From the NCBI RefSeq assembly GCF_000299575.1, contig NZ_AMGO01000006.1, forward strand, positions 62,001-126,000: a stretch of 64,000 nucleotides of DNA. The letters are read 5' to 3'. The notes below the pieces were generated by a model that ran no database searches, was not told where the DNA came from, and was given only the letters and a program-made list of their open reading frames with translations. Positions 35,533 through 43,497 of the stretch are shown one piece after another. The DNA is from Oceaniovalibus guishaninsula JLT2003 (lineage in GTDB: Bacteria > Pseudomonadota > Alphaproteobacteria > Rhodobacterales > Rhodobacteraceae). Each line of letters starts with the position of its first letter. Positions within the stretch are counted from its first letter, which is position 1. The position numbers and the translations under genes are program-made.

Positions 35533-36375
35533 ATGACCGAAGACAGCTATTACTGGAAGCTGATGCGCCGCGCCATCGACCGGCTGGACGCCGAGGGCGG
35601 GCGCGCATTGACGCTGGAACAGATCGCGGCCGAGATGCACCTTTCCCCCGCGCATTTCCAGCGGGTGTTTTCGCGCTGGGTCGGCATCAGCCCCAAGCGG
35701 TTCCAGCAATACCTGACGCTCGATCACGCGCGCCGCCTGCTCGACGCCCGCTTCACCACGCTCGACACGGCGGCCGAGGTGGGGCTGTCGGGCGGCGGCC
35801 GCCTGCACGACCTCTTTCTGCGGTGGGAGGCGATGAGTCCCGGCGATTTTGCCCGTCGCGGCGCCGGGCTGACGATCTTCTGGGGCTGGCACGACAGCCC
35901 CTTCGGCCCCGCGCTGGTCATGGGCACCGCGCGCGGCCTCTGCGGCATCGCGTTTGCCGCCGAAACCGGCGCGGATGCGGCGATGGCCGACCTCGCCGCG
36001 CGCTGGCCCGACGCCACGCTGGTCGAGGATGCGGCGATGCTGCGGCCTTGGGCCCAGGGGGCCTTCGGTCACGCCGTGGACGGCGGCAATTCCGCGCCCC
36101 TCTATCTCATCGGCGCGCCCTTCCAGATCCAGGTCTGGGAGGCGCTGCTGCGGATCCCCACCGGCCACGTCACCACCTATGGCGAGATCGCGCGCGCCAT
36201 CGGCAACCCCAAGGCCGTGCGCGCCGTCGGGACCGCCGTGGGCCGCAACCCGATAAGCTGGCTGATCCCCTGCCACCGGGCGCTTCGCGCGACGGGCGCG
36301 CTGGGCGGCTATCATTGGGGCCTGCCCGTCAAGCGCGCGATGCTGGCGCACGAGGCGGCGGCGACGGGGTTCTGA
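35533..36375 (+). CDS. AraC-type HTH fused to O6-methylguanine-DNA methyltransferase (Ada-like, lacking the zinc domain)
   Basis: A 280-residue protein. Residues about 10-100 are an AraC-type double helix-turn-helix (LTLEQIAAEMHLSPAHFQRVF, ISPKRFQQYLTLDHARRL), and the C-terminal half is the suicidal alkyltransferase with the acceptor cysteine in LIPCHRALRATGALGG. Classical Ada also has an N-terminal Cys4 zinc domain that senses methyl phosphotriesters; that is absent, so self-induction as in E. coli is not expected. GGAGG precedes the ATG at 35533. Confidence 0.93.
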   Translation: MTEDSYYWKLMRRAIDRLDAEGGRALTLEQIAAEMHLSPAHFQRVFSRWVGISPKRFQQYLTLDHARRLLDARFTTLDTAAEVGLSGGGRLHDLFLRWEAMSPGDFARRGAGLTIFWGWHDSPFGPALVMGTARGLCGIAFAAETGADAAMADLAARWPDATLVEDAAMLRPWAQGAFGHAVDGGNSAPLYLIGAPFQIQVWEALLRIPTGHVTTYGEIARAIGNPKAVRAVGTAVGRNPISWLIPCHRALRATGALGGYHWGLPVKRAMLAHEAAATGF

Positions 36376-36476
36376 CGCCTGCGCAACTTTCCGCCAGATC
36401 GCGCTTTGTCCGTGCGAACGGTCCGCACCCCCGGTATATGCTGCCGCGGATGTGTGACCCGAGGAAAGAGGAAGAC

Positions 36477-37139
36477 ATGATTGCCAAGAACACAATGATC
36501 GCGCTGGGGGCGTCCAGCCTGCTGGCGCTGGCCGCCTGCGCGCCCGTCGGCCCCAATGGCGGCCCGACCGAACTGAACCGCACCCGCGAAGGCGCGCTGA
36601 TCGGCGCGGGCATCGGCGCGGCGACCGGCGTTCTGACCGGCGGCGACAACAAGCTGGAAAAGGCGCTGGCCGGCGCGGCCCTCGGGGCGGCCGGCGGCGC
36701 AGTCGTCGGCAACGTGCTGGACCGTCAGGCGGCCGAGCTGCGCAGCGACTTCTCGAACAACGCCATCGACGTGGTGAATACCGGCAACGAACTGATCGTG
36801 CGCATGCCGCAGGACATCCTGTTCGCCACCGACAGCGCCAACGTCTCTGGCAGCCTGGTCGGCGACCTGCGCGTGCTGGCCGCCAACCTCAACCGCTATC
36901 CCAATTCCGTGGTCGAGGTTCAGGGCCATACCGACAATACCGGCGCCGCCGCCTATAACCAGCAATTGTCCGAACGCCGCGCCCAGGCCGTCAGCACGAT
37001 CCTGGCGCAGAACGGCGTGTCCGGCAGCCGCCTGCGCGCCGTGGGCTACGGCGAAAATCAGCCGATCGCGTCGAACCTCGATCCGGCGGGCCGCGCGCAG
37101 AACCGCCGCGTCCAGATCGTCATCCGCCCGACGGCCTGA
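36477..37139 (+). CDS. OmpA-family outer-membrane lipoprotein
   Basis: A 220-residue lipoprotein: MIAKNTMIALGASSLLALAAC ends in a lipobox (Cys21 is the mature start), then a glycine-zipper stretch (GALIGAGIGAATGVLTGG, ALAGAALGAAGGAVVG), then an OmpA-like peptidoglycan-binding domain (VVEVQGHTDNTG, NQQLSERRAQAVSTIL, GYGENQPIASN, AQNRRVQIVI). This is a YiaD-type anchor linking the outer membrane to the cell wall. GGAAAGAGGA precedes the ATG. A bidirectional terminator follows the stop. Confidence 0.9.
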   Translation: MIAKNTMIALGASSLLALAACAPVGPNGGPTELNRTREGALIGAGIGAATGVLTGGDNKLEKALAGAALGAAGGAVVGNVLDRQAAELRSDFSNNAIDVVNTGNELIVRMPQDILFATDSANVSGSLVGDLRVLAANLNRYPNSVVEVQGHTDNTGAAAYNQQLSERRAQAVSTILAQNGVSGSRLRAVGYGENQPIASNLDPAGRAQNRRVQIVIRPTA

Positions 37140-37155
37140 CATCCCCGAAAACGCA

Positions 37156-37184
37156 AAAGGCCCGGACAGCGCGTCCGGGCCTTT
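37156..37184. terminator. bidirectional intrinsic terminator between the OmpA-type gene and atpF
   Basis: A perfect 12-bp stem, AAAGGCCCGGAC / GTCCGGGCCTTT, around the loop AGCGC. Runs of A on one side and T on the other fit intrinsic termination of the forward lipoprotein gene and the reverse Fo operon. Confidence 0.88.
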
Positions 37185-37204
37185 CCTGCGTTCCAATCAT
37201 CGTC

Positions 37205-37762
37205 TCAATGCAGCTTTTCGCGCACCGTCTCGATGGATTGATCGATCAGCGCATCGCCGCGCTGGGCGTCCATCTGCCGGGCCAGCACGTCGCGCGCCGC
37301 CGCAACGGCCACCTGGATCGCCCGGTCGCGCACGTCGCGCACGGCCTTTTCCTCGGCCGACGCGATCTGATCGCGGGCGGCCTGAACGCGCCGCGCGATG
37401 GACTCGTCCAGATCGGCCTGCGCCTTGGCGGCCTGCGCCTTGGCATCCTCGCGCGCGGCGGCGACGATGCGGTCCGCCTGCCCCTGCACCTCGCGGTGCT
37501 TGCGCTCGTAGGATGCCAGCAGGGTCTGCGCTTCCTCGCGCAGGCTGCGCGCCTCGGCCAGATCGTCGCGGATGCCGTCGGCGCGCTTGTCCAGCATCTC
37601 GGCCAGCTTGCGGAACACCTTGAAGTAGATCAGCACGCCGACAAAGACGATGAAGCCCAGCAGCACCACGAAGTTGGTGTTGTTCAGCGAAAAGAACGGG
37701 CCGGTCGCCGCCAGGGCCGGACCCGCCGCGACAAGCGCGGGCAGCACGAAAAGACGCGTCAT
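37205..37762 (-). CDS. atpF: ATP synthase Fo subunit b
   Basis: A 185-residue peripheral-stalk subunit. Its N-terminal signal-like helix (about residues 26-50, [20 protein letters not shown]) anchors it in the membrane, and the rest is a charged dimeric coiled coil ([20 protein letters not shown] onward). It pairs with b' to connect Fo to the delta subunit of F1. Its ATG overlaps the b' stop (ATGA). It is the last gene of the Fo operon. Confidence 0.95.
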   Translation of the reverse strand: MTRLFVLPALVAAGPALAATGPFFSLNNTNFVVLLGFIVFVGVLIYFKVFRKLAEMLDKRADGIRDDLAEARSLREEAQTLLASYERKHREVQGQADRIVAAAREDAKAQAAKAQADLDESIARRVQAARDQIASAEEKAVRDVRDRAIQVAVAAARDVLARQMDAQRGDALIDQSIETVREKLH

Positions 37763-38334
37763 CGTTCGGCCCCCTTCAACCTGTCGTCCACCGCGGCGTG
37801 AACCTGCGCGGTGTCGTCCCGGCCGCCGAAGGCCGCGACGATGGCGATGGCGGTATCGCGCGCCACTTCCTGCACCGCGTCCATCGCGCCTGCGCGGATC
37901 TCGTTGATGCGCGCCTCGGATTCGGCCGATTGCTCGGCGATGTCGGCATCGGCCCGTTCCATCGCCGCCTGGATCTGCGCCTGCATCTCGGCCTTGTTCT
38001 CGGCCACGATGCGGCCCGCTTCGGCGCGCGCATCCGCCAGCGCCTTGTCGTAGGCCGCTTCGGACTGATGCGCCTTCAGCTTCAGTTCCTCGGCCGAGGC
38101 GATGTCGTTGGTGATGCTGCCCTGGCGCTCGGCCAGAACGGCGCCGATGCGCGGCAACGCCACGCGCGACAGGATCAGATAGATCGCCACCAGCGCGACG
38201 ATCAGCCAGAAAATCTGGTTCGGATACGTCGAAAAGTCGAGTTGCGGCATGCCGACCGCCTCGGCCCCTTGCGGGACTTCGACGATCTCGACAAGCTCAC
38301 CCCCCGGCGCGACGAGGATTTCTTCGGTTTCCAT
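37759..38334 (-). CDS. atpG: ATP synthase Fo subunit b'
   Basis: A 191-residue second stator subunit, found in photosynthetic bacteria, chloroplasts and many alphaproteobacteria. After a polar N-terminus of 28 residues comes [20 protein letters not shown], the characteristic start of the membrane segment, then [20 protein letters not shown] and a long coiled coil. It forms a heterodimer with subunit b. Presence of separate b and b' supports the alphaproteobacterial assignment. The symbol atpG for b' follows that nomenclature; note the gamma subunit is also so named in others. Confidence 0.92.
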   Translation of the reverse strand: METEEILVAPGGELVEIVEVPQGAEAVGMPQLDFSTYPNQIFWLIVALVAIYLILSRVALPRIGAVLAERQGSITNDIASAEELKLKAHQSEAAYDKALADARAEAGRIVAENKAEMQAQIQAAMERADADIAEQSAESEARINEIRAGAMDAVQEVARDTAIAIVAAFGGRDDTAQVHAAVDDRLKGAER

Positions 38335-38396
38335 ACTGTTCCCCTGACGAAAGGATGGACCGGACAGCCCGTGCCGCCCGGCCTTCGGTCAGACGA

Positions 38397-38642
38397 TCAG
38401 ACGGCGAACATCAGCAGCAGCGCGACCAGGAACGAGAAGATCCCCAGCGCTTCGGCGAATGCGATACCGATGAACAGCGTGGCGGTCTGGGCGGCGGCGG
38501 CCGACGGGTTGCGCAGCGCGCCAGCCAGGAAGTTGCCGGCGACGTGGCCCACGCCGATTGCGGCGGCACCCGACCCGATGGCCGCAAGGCCCGCGCCGAT
38601 GAACTTGCCCAGATCCGCGTATGCGATGATTTCGCCTTCCAT
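38397..38642 (-). CDS. atpE: ATP synthase Fo subunit c
   Basis: An 81-residue hairpin of two transmembrane helices that forms the rotor ring. The first helix is Gly/Ala-rich ([18 protein letters not shown]), the polar loop is ALRNPSAAA, and the proton-binding carboxylate is Glu64 in [11 protein letters not shown] glutamate without the Na+ ligand pattern implies proton coupling. It lies between atpB and b' in the Fo operon. Confidence 0.96.
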   Translation of the reverse strand: MEGEIIAYADLGKFIGAGLAAIGSGAAAIGVGHVAGNFLAGALRNPSAAAAQTATLFIGIAFAEALGIFSFLVALLLMFAV

Positions 38643-38718
38643 AGTCGTCTCTCCTTGGGTTTGACGTTTGGTTCGGGACGGCGGCGCCGCCCGGTCGATC
38701 CTTGCGGCGGCTCGCGCC

Positions 38719-39489
38719 TCAATGATGGGGATGCAGCGCGTCCTTCAGATAGACGCAGGTGAGGATAGTGAAGACATAGGCCTGGATGAACGCCACCAGC
38801 ACTTCCAGCGCATAGATGGCCGTGATCGCCAGCACAGGGATGAACGCGAACAGCCCCAGCGCGCCGGCGAACCCCGCGAACACCTTTAGCACCGCATGGC
38901 CCGCCATGATGTTGCCGGCCAGACGGATGGAATGGCTGACCGGGCGCACGAAGTAGGAGATCAGCTCGATCACCGCCAGGATGGGCCGCAGCACCAGCGG
39001 CGCGGACGACACCCAGAACAGCCCCAGGAACGACGCGCCGTTCTTGACGAAGCCCAGCACCGTCACCGTGACGAACACCGCCAGCGCCAGAACCGCCGTC
39101 ACCGCGATATGCGCCGTGACCGAGAACGACGCCGGGATCAGCGCCAGGAAATTGGCCAGCGTGATGAACATGAACAGCGTCATGATATAGGGGAAATAGC
39201 GCAGCCCCTCCTTGCCCGACACGTCCTCGATCATTTTGTAAACGAAACCGTAGGCCAGTTCGGCGATGGATTGCGCGCGGCTGGGCACCACGTTGCGCCC
39301 GCGCATCCCGGTGATCAGCAGCAGCACGACGCACAGCACGATGATCGCCATCCACAGCGTCGCGTTGGTGACGGTGAACATGCCGACGCCGCCGTCGCCG
39401 AACAGCGGATAGATGATGAACTGATCCATCGGATGGATGTTCAGTCCGCCGGCGGCATGTTCCTCTCCGATCGCGACCACGTCAGCCAT
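38719..39489 (-). CDS. atpB: ATP synthase Fo subunit a
   Basis: A 256-residue multi-pass membrane stator. The essential arginine is in [17 protein letters not shown], and [22 protein letters not shown] forms the final helix with the conserved Gln. [19 protein letters not shown] is also typical. It provides the two half-channels for protons across the inner membrane. It begins three bases after the atpI stop. Confidence 0.95.
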   Translation of the reverse strand: MADVVAIGEEHAAGGLNIHPMDQFIIYPLFGDGGVGMFTVTNATLWMAIIVLCVVLLLITGMRGRNVVPSRAQSIAELAYGFVYKMIEDVSGKEGLRYFPYIMTLFMFITLANFLALIPASFSVTAHIAVTAVLALAVFVTVTVLGFVKNGASFLGLFWVSSAPLVLRPILAVIELISYFVRPVSHSIRLAGNIMAGHAVLKVFAGFAGALGLFAFIPVLAITAIYALEVLVAFIQAYVFTILTCVYLKDALHPHH

Positions 39490-39492
39490 CGT

Positions 39493-39812
39493 TCAGTCCT
39501 TCTTTTCCGCCGCATTCCTGTCGGCATCCGCCTGAACCTCTTTCGCGGTGCGCATCATCGTCTTGATGCCGGCCGCGAGGCCCAGAAATATGAACAGCAC
39601 CAGAAAGATGGGCATGGTGCCGAAAAGCGCGTCCAGCCCGTATCCGATGCCGAAGCCGATCCCCAGACCGGCCACCAGCTCGATCACCATCCGCCAGGCC
39701 ATGTTGGCCATCGAATAATGCTCGTCCGAACGGGGGCGGGGGCCTGCGCGCGCCGCGCGGCAAGACGCTTTTCCAGCGCCTCCATCCGCGTCCGGGTGGC
39801 ATCGTCGACCAT
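39493..39812 (-). pseudogene. atpI: ATP synthase protein I, apparent one-base frameshift near the N-terminus
   Basis: The frame from ATG 39711 encodes the membrane part ([23 protein letters not shown]; 72 residues), but family members carry about 35 extra N-terminal residues. These are present in another frame from ATG 39812 (preceded by GAGG): [20 protein letters not shown] followed by RAQAPAP. Adding one C in the C-runs at about 39730-39743 would join the two frames. So this is either a sequencing error, programmed slippage or real mutation. AtpI helps c-ring assembly. The intact 72-residue membrane part could still be made from the internal ATG. Confidence 0.65.
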
Positions 39813-39964
39813 CGAACCCTCGTTCCGTCGCCGCCGTGCCTAGTGACGCGCCATGCCGAAGTCAAGGCACGGAAGACCTCGGGAAGTCAATGACTTGGCA
39901 CGATCATGGACGGCAGCGCGAACCGTATGACATTCAACCGGATCGTTGACCGTCGCCGCGCGCC

Positions 39965-40402
39965 ATGCCACGCCGGGGCATGGCGCCGACGCTCGACCTC
40001 ATCTTCGCAGCCCTGTCCGATCCGACACGCCGGGCGATCCTGATGCTGTTGCTGGAAGACGACATGACTGTCACCGATGTCGCCGCGTCGTTTCCCGTCT
40101 CGCTCGCCGCGATCTCGCGGCATCTGGCGATCCTCGGCCGCGCGGGCCTGATCGCCCAGGAACGCAGCGGGCGGCTGACATGGTGCAAGCTCGACCCGGA
40201 CGCCATGCGCGCTGCCAGCGTCTGGATGCAGTCCTTCGGCCAGTTCGAGCCTGTCCATCTCGACAGTTTCGAGCGGTTCCTCAGCCGCGAACTGCGGCCG
40301 TCAACCCTCGGGTCGTCAAAGAACGAAGCTGGCGATCGCGATGACGGTAACGACAAGCCCGACGATATAGATGATGCGATTCCCGGCAATCCCTCCGGTT
40401 GA
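39965..40402 (+). CDS. ArsR-family transcriptional regulator
   Basis: A 145-residue winged-helix protein. LDLIFAALSDPTRRAILMLLLEDDMTVTDVA in two parts and SLAAISRHLAILGRAGLIAQERSGRLTW are the standard ArsR recognition region. No metal-binding cysteines of the ELCVCDL type are seen, so the effector is unlikely to be arsenite. The start could be 39965 or the ATG at 39980. The C-terminal 35 residues are unusually acidic/polar. There is no obvious target gene next to it. Confidence 0.82.
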   Translation: MPRRGMAPTLDLIFAALSDPTRRAILMLLLEDDMTVTDVAASFPVSLAAISRHLAILGRAGLIAQERSGRLTWCKLDPDAMRAASVWMQSFGQFEPVHLDSFERFLSRELRPSTLGSSKNEAGDRDDGNDKPDDIDDAIPGNPSG

Positions 40403-40442
40403 GCGATGCGTCCGGGGAACGTCCCTACCGGCCGCGCAAAGA

Positions 40443-40467
40443 AAAAGGGGGCGCAAGGCCCCCTTTT
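40443..40467. terminator. intrinsic terminator downstream of the secreted Asp-rich gene
   Basis: AAAAGGGGG (40443-40451), a loop, then CCCCCTTTT (40459-40467): a nine-bp stem with A and T tails on the two sides. It lies between convergent genes (ArsR regulator and the Asp-rich secreted protein) and could serve both. Confidence 0.75.
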
Positions 40468-40493
40468 CCGATCTCGTGCGAACCTCGGTCCAC

Positions 40494-40763
40494 TCAGTTG
40501 ACGACGGCGCCCGCCGTGGTCGTGGCCGACGAATCGTCGTCGTTGTCGTCATCGTCGTCCAGAATCAGCGCCAGGACACCGATCGCGCCGATGGCGGCGA
40601 CGGTGGCGCCGGCGGCACCCAGACCGCCCAGCGAACCGGCCGGGGCGGGCGCGACGGCGACGATGGGCTCTTCGATGGCGGGGGCCAGGCCGCCGGCGCT
40701 GGCGGCCGACGATAGGGCGACAAGGCCGATAGCCGTTGCAGCGACGATTTTCTTCATGAACAT
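40494..40763 (-). CDS. small secreted protein with hydrophobic segment and poly-Asp tail
   Basis: An 89-residue protein. MFMKKIVAATAIGLVALSSAASA is a clean signal peptide, followed by an Ala/Pro stretch, a Gly/Ala hydrophobic segment (about residues 45-65) and the acidic tail LDDDDDNDDDSSATT. The function is unknown; similar small acidic exported proteins are frequent in Rhodobacteraceae. Start ATG 40763 is favoured over 40796 because AAAGGAAC lies six bases upstream. The acidic tail may bind divalent cations, but that is speculation. Confidence 0.7.
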   Translation of the reverse strand: MFMKKIVAATAIGLVALSSAASAGGLAPAIEEPIVAVAPAPAGSLGGLGAAGATVAAIGAIGVLALILDDDDDNDDDSSATTTAGAVVN

Positions 40764-40972
40764 GATTGTTCCTTTCCCGTGAACTCTAACTCGCATTCCG
40801 CTTACCTGACATCAGGCTCACCATGCAACCCGCCAATCGACCATCGGGTGCCAGCGCACCGGAAAAACGCGCAGAATGCCGCCGAGTGTGACATGGATGC
40901 CTGACTCGCCCACCCGTTCATGCCGCATCGCGGCATCGTGACGGAACCGCCGCCCCCCGCTGTCGTTCGCCC

Positions 40973-40996
40973 TGCGATACGCCATCTTTTATCGCA
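40973..40996. repeat. inverted repeat ahead of the 92-residue hypothetical gene
   Basis: TGCGAT (40973-40978) and ATCGCA (40991-40996) form a 6-bp inverted repeat with a 12-base spacer, ending 11 bases upstream of ATG 41008 and abutting the AAAGGA ribosome-binding site. It could be a protein-binding operator or a translation-controlling hairpin. A second palindrome, ATGCCGCATCGCGGCAT, lies at 40920-40936. Confidence 0.45.
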
Positions 40997-41007
40997 AAGG
41001 ACTGCCC

Positions 41008-41286
41008 ATGACGCCCTATGCCTTCGCAACCCCCGCCCTGCCCTTCCGCATGGCGCTCGTCTTCGCCAACCGTTTCGCCCAGGTGTTTCCCGACGCGCTG
41101 CGCGACGGGGCGGCGATTCTCGACCGCCTGACCGACACCGCCGGCCGGACGGGCGACCGGCCCGCCGCCCTGCCCGCGGCCCAGCCCGAGATTCGCCGCA
41201 TCGGCCATGTCGAGCCGTTCGAGGATATCGCCCATCCCGGCGCCGAGGCGGCCGACATCGTTCTGGCCAAGGCCCATTCCGAATGA
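41008..41286 (+). CDS. hypothetical protein, 92 residues
   Basis: I do not recognise this protein. It is MTPYAFATPALPFRMALVF at the start, with a helix-like middle (FAQVFPDALRDGAAILDRL) and an acidic C-terminus (EPFEDIAHPGAEAADIVL). It has no signal peptide or clear membrane segment. AAAGGA six bases before the ATG supports translation, and an inverted repeat immediately upstream suggests regulation. The next gene (ffh) has its own promoter 3 bases after this stop. Confidence 0.5.
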   Translation: MTPYAFATPALPFRMALVFANRFAQVFPDALRDGAAILDRLTDTAGRTGDRPAALPAAQPEIRRIGHVEPFEDIAHPGAEAADIVLAKAHSE

Positions 41287-41289
41287 TCC

Positions 41290-41318
41290 TTGACCGCCGG
41301 GCGGCCCGTCCCTAAAAG
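41290..41318 (+). promoter_or_regulatory. sigma-70-type promoter for ffh
   Basis: TTGACC (41290-41295), a 17-base spacer, then TAAAAG (41313-41318). Both hexamers agree well with the housekeeping consensus. It would drive ffh with a leader of roughly 140 bases, ahead of the whole ffh-to-rpmE gene run. Confidence 0.6.
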
Positions 41319-41328
41319 ACGACCGTTC

Positions 41329-41458
41329 CCGGAGGCAATGCTTCCGGTCCCCCGCCACGGGGGATCGCCCCCCGTCAGCGAGGTTTCGCCCACGGGGGCG
41401 CTTCACGTTTTCCGCGTCCCGCCGCGTTCGGGCACGCACCGCACCAGTCACGGGGGAT
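41329..41458 (+). promoter_or_regulatory. structured 5' leader of ffh with alternating CCCCCG/CGGGGG pairs
   Basis: A first hairpin is CCGGAGGC-AAT-GCTTCCGG (41329-41347). After it come CCCCCG (41349-41354), CGGGGG (41358-41363), CCCCCG (41369-41374), CGGGGG (41393-41398) and CGGGGG (41451-41456). Elements 1:2, 2:3 and 3:4 can pair alternately, and the last sits in the purine tract before the ffh ATG (41467), so a free CCCCCG element could mask that site. This resembles an attenuator or translational switch; whether it is one is inference. Confidence 0.45.
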
Positions 41459-41466
41459 ACCCGCCC

Positions 41467-42975
41467 ATGTTCGAGAATCTCTCCGACCGCCTTTCAGGCG
41501 TGTTCGAGCGCCTCACAAAACAGGGCGCGCTGTCCGAGGACGACGTTCGCACCGCCCTGCGCGAGGTCCGCGTCGCCCTGCTGGAAGCGGACGTGTCCTT
41601 GCCCGTCGCGCGCGACTTCGTCCGCGCCGTGCAGGACAAGGCCACCGGCCAGGCCGTCACGAAATCCGTCACCCCCGGCCAGCAGGTCGTCAAGATCGTT
41701 CATGACGAACTGGTGCACGTGCTGGGCGGCGATGCCGATGACGGCGCGCTGAAGATCGACCAGGTTCCCGCCCCGATCCTGATGGTCGGGCTTCAGGGTT
41801 CGGGCAAGACCACCACCACCGCCAAGCTGGCCAAGCGCCTGACCGAACGGGACCGCAAGCGGGTGCTGATGGCTTCGCTCGACACCAACCGGCCGGCGGC
41901 GATGGAGCAGCTCGCCATCCTCGGCAGCCAGATCGGCGTCGATACCCTGCCCATCGTGCCGGGCGAAACGCCCGTCCAGATCGCCCGCCGCGCGAAACAG
42001 CAGGCGACGTTGGGCGGCTACGACGTCTACATGCTCGACACCGCCGGCCGCCTGCATATCGACGCCGAGCTGATCGCCCAGGCCGCCGAGGTGCGCGATG
42101 TCGCCAATCCGCGCGAAACGCTGCTGGTCGTCGACGGGCTGACCGGACAGGATGCCGTCAACGTCGCGACCGAATTCGACGACAAGATCGGCGTCACCGG
42201 CGTCGTGCTGACGCGGATGGACGGCGACGGTCGCGGCGGCGCCGCCCTGTCGATGCGGGCCATTACCGGCAAGCCCATCCGCTTCGTCGGGCTGGGCGAG
42301 AAGATGGACGCCATCGAGACGTTCGAGCCGTCCCGCATCGCCGGCCGCATCCTCGGCATGGGTGACATCGTGGCGCTGGTGGAAAAGGCGCAACAGACGT
42401 TCGAGACCGAGCAGGCCGAACGGATGATGAAGCGGTTCCAGAAAGGTCAGTTCAACATGAACGACCTGAAAATGCAGATGGAACAGATGCTCAAGATGGG
42501 CGGCGTGTCCTCGATGGTGGGGATGCTGCCCGGCGCGCAGAAGATGGCCAAGGCCGTGGACGAGGCGGGCTTCGACGACAAGGTCATCGCCCGTCAGATC
42601 GCGCTGATCCAGTCGATGACCAGGAAGGAACGCGCCAATCCGCAGATCCTTCAGGCCAGCCGGAAAAAGCGCATCGCCGCCGGCGCGGGGATGCAGGTCA
42701 GCGACCTCAACAAGCTGCTCAAGATGCACCGCCAGATGTCCGACATGATGAAGAAGATGGGCAAGGGCGGGATGCTGAAAAAGGCGATGGCCGGCATGTT
42801 CGGCAAGGGCGGCCTGCCCGGCGCCGGCGGCGCCGCCCCGACCGAGGAACAGTTGCAGGCCGCGCAGGCGCAGCTCGGCAAGATGGGCGGCTTTCCCGGC
42901 GCGGGCGGCGCCAACCCCTTCGCCACCGGCGCGTCCCTGCCGCCGGGACTGTCGGGCTTCGGAAAGAAGCGCTAG
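41467..42975 (+). CDS. ffh: signal recognition particle protein Ffh
   Basis: A 502-residue GTPase that, with SRP RNA and the FtsY receptor, targets inner-membrane proteins co-translationally. The N domain begins MFENLSDRLSGVFERL; the G domain has GLQGSGKTTTTAKLAK, LDTNRPAA, DTAGRLHID and TRMDGDGRGGAAL; the Met-rich M domain from about residue 330 contains MNDLKMQMEQMLKMGG, the LIQSMTRKERANP helix-turn, and MHRQMSDMMKKMGKGGML. The tail is Gly/Pro-rich. GGGGGA precedes the ATG. A GNAT gene starts three bases after the stop. Confidence 0.97.
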   Translation: MFENLSDRLSGVFERLTKQGALSEDDVRTALREVRVALLEADVSLPVARDFVRAVQDKATGQAVTKSVTPGQQVVKIVHDELVHVLGGDADDGALKIDQVPAPILMVGLQGSGKTTTTAKLAKRLTERDRKRVLMASLDTNRPAAMEQLAILGSQIGVDTLPIVPGETPVQIARRAKQQATLGGYDVYMLDTAGRLHIDAELIAQAAEVRDVANPRETLLVVDGLTGQDAVNVATEFDDKIGVTGVVLTRMDGDGRGGAALSMRAITGKPIRFVGLGEKMDAIETFEPSRIAGRILGMGDIVALVEKAQQTFETEQAERMMKRFQKGQFNMNDLKMQMEQMLKMGGVSSMVGMLPGAQKMAKAVDEAGFDDKVIARQIALIQSMTRKERANPQILQASRKKRIAAGAGMQVSDLNKLLKMHRQMSDMMKKMGKGGMLKKAMAGMFGKGGLPGAGGAAPTEEQLQAAQAQLGKMGGFPGAGGANPFATGASLPPGLSGFGKKR

Positions 42976-42978
42976 GCG

Positions 42979-43497
42979 ATGCCCCTCACCCACGCCCCCA
43001 CCCTGACCACCGACCGCCTGATCCTGCGCGGTCCCGAACGCGGCGACCTGCCCGCGCATGTCCGCTTCGCCACCACGTCGGACCGGATGGCGGCGATCGG
43101 CGGGCGCACCACCGAAGACGGGGCGTTCCGCGGCTTTCTCGCCGGCATCGGCCACTGGCACTGGCATGGCTACGGCTTCTTCACACTGACGCGCCGCGAC
43201 GATCCGGCACCGCTGGGCCGGGTCGGTCTGCTCAACCTGGCAGGCTGGGCGGATGTCGAACTGGCATGGCACCTCTATGACGGGGCCGAAGGCCACGGCT
43301 TCGCCACCGAGGCGGGTGCCAAGGTCCGCGACTGGGCGCGCGGCACGCTCGGCATCGACCGCCTTGTCAGCTATATCGACGCCGCGAACGCGCGTTCGCA
43401 GGCCACCGCCCGCCGCCTCGGGGCCGCGACCGACGGCGCCCGCGCCGCGCACGATGGCGATGCCGAAATCTGGCGCCATCCGCAGGCCGGCGCATGA
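42979..43497 (+). CDS. GNAT-family N-acetyltransferase (RimJ/RimL-like), copy 1
   Basis: A 172-residue acetyltransferase. TLTTDRLILRGPERGDLPAH is the typical start; ELAWHLYDGAEGHGFATEAGAK gives the acetyl-CoA binding motif A (GxG-type loop), and LVSYIDAANARSQATARRLGA the motif for the C-terminal alpha-helix. Such enzymes acetylate amino groups of ribosomal proteins, antibiotics or metabolites; the substrate is unknown. It starts three bases after ffh and its stop overlaps the next GNAT gene (ATGA), so it is within the ffh-rpsP transcript. Confidence 0.9.
   Translation: MPLTHAPTLTTDRLILRGPERGDLPAHVRFATTSDRMAAIGGRTTEDGAFRGFLAGIGHWHWHGYGFFTLTRRDDPAPLGRVGLLNLAGWADVELAWHLYDGAEGHGFATEAGAKVRDWARGTLGIDRLVSYIDAANARSQATARRLGAATDGARAAHDGDAEIWRHPQAGA

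Noticed and set aside
40316-40552. Reverse-strand frame ending in a hydrophobic segment (RIIYIVGLVVTVIAIASFVL)
   Set aside because: The hydrophobic stretch looks like a small membrane peptide and may be real, but it has no usable start codon at proper distance from a ribosome-binding site and lies antisense to the ArsR gene's end.
41008-41286. Idea that the 92-residue protein is part of the SRP system because of its place before ffh
   Set aside because: ffh has its own promoter and leader just downstream, and the protein has no motif of a known SRP component.
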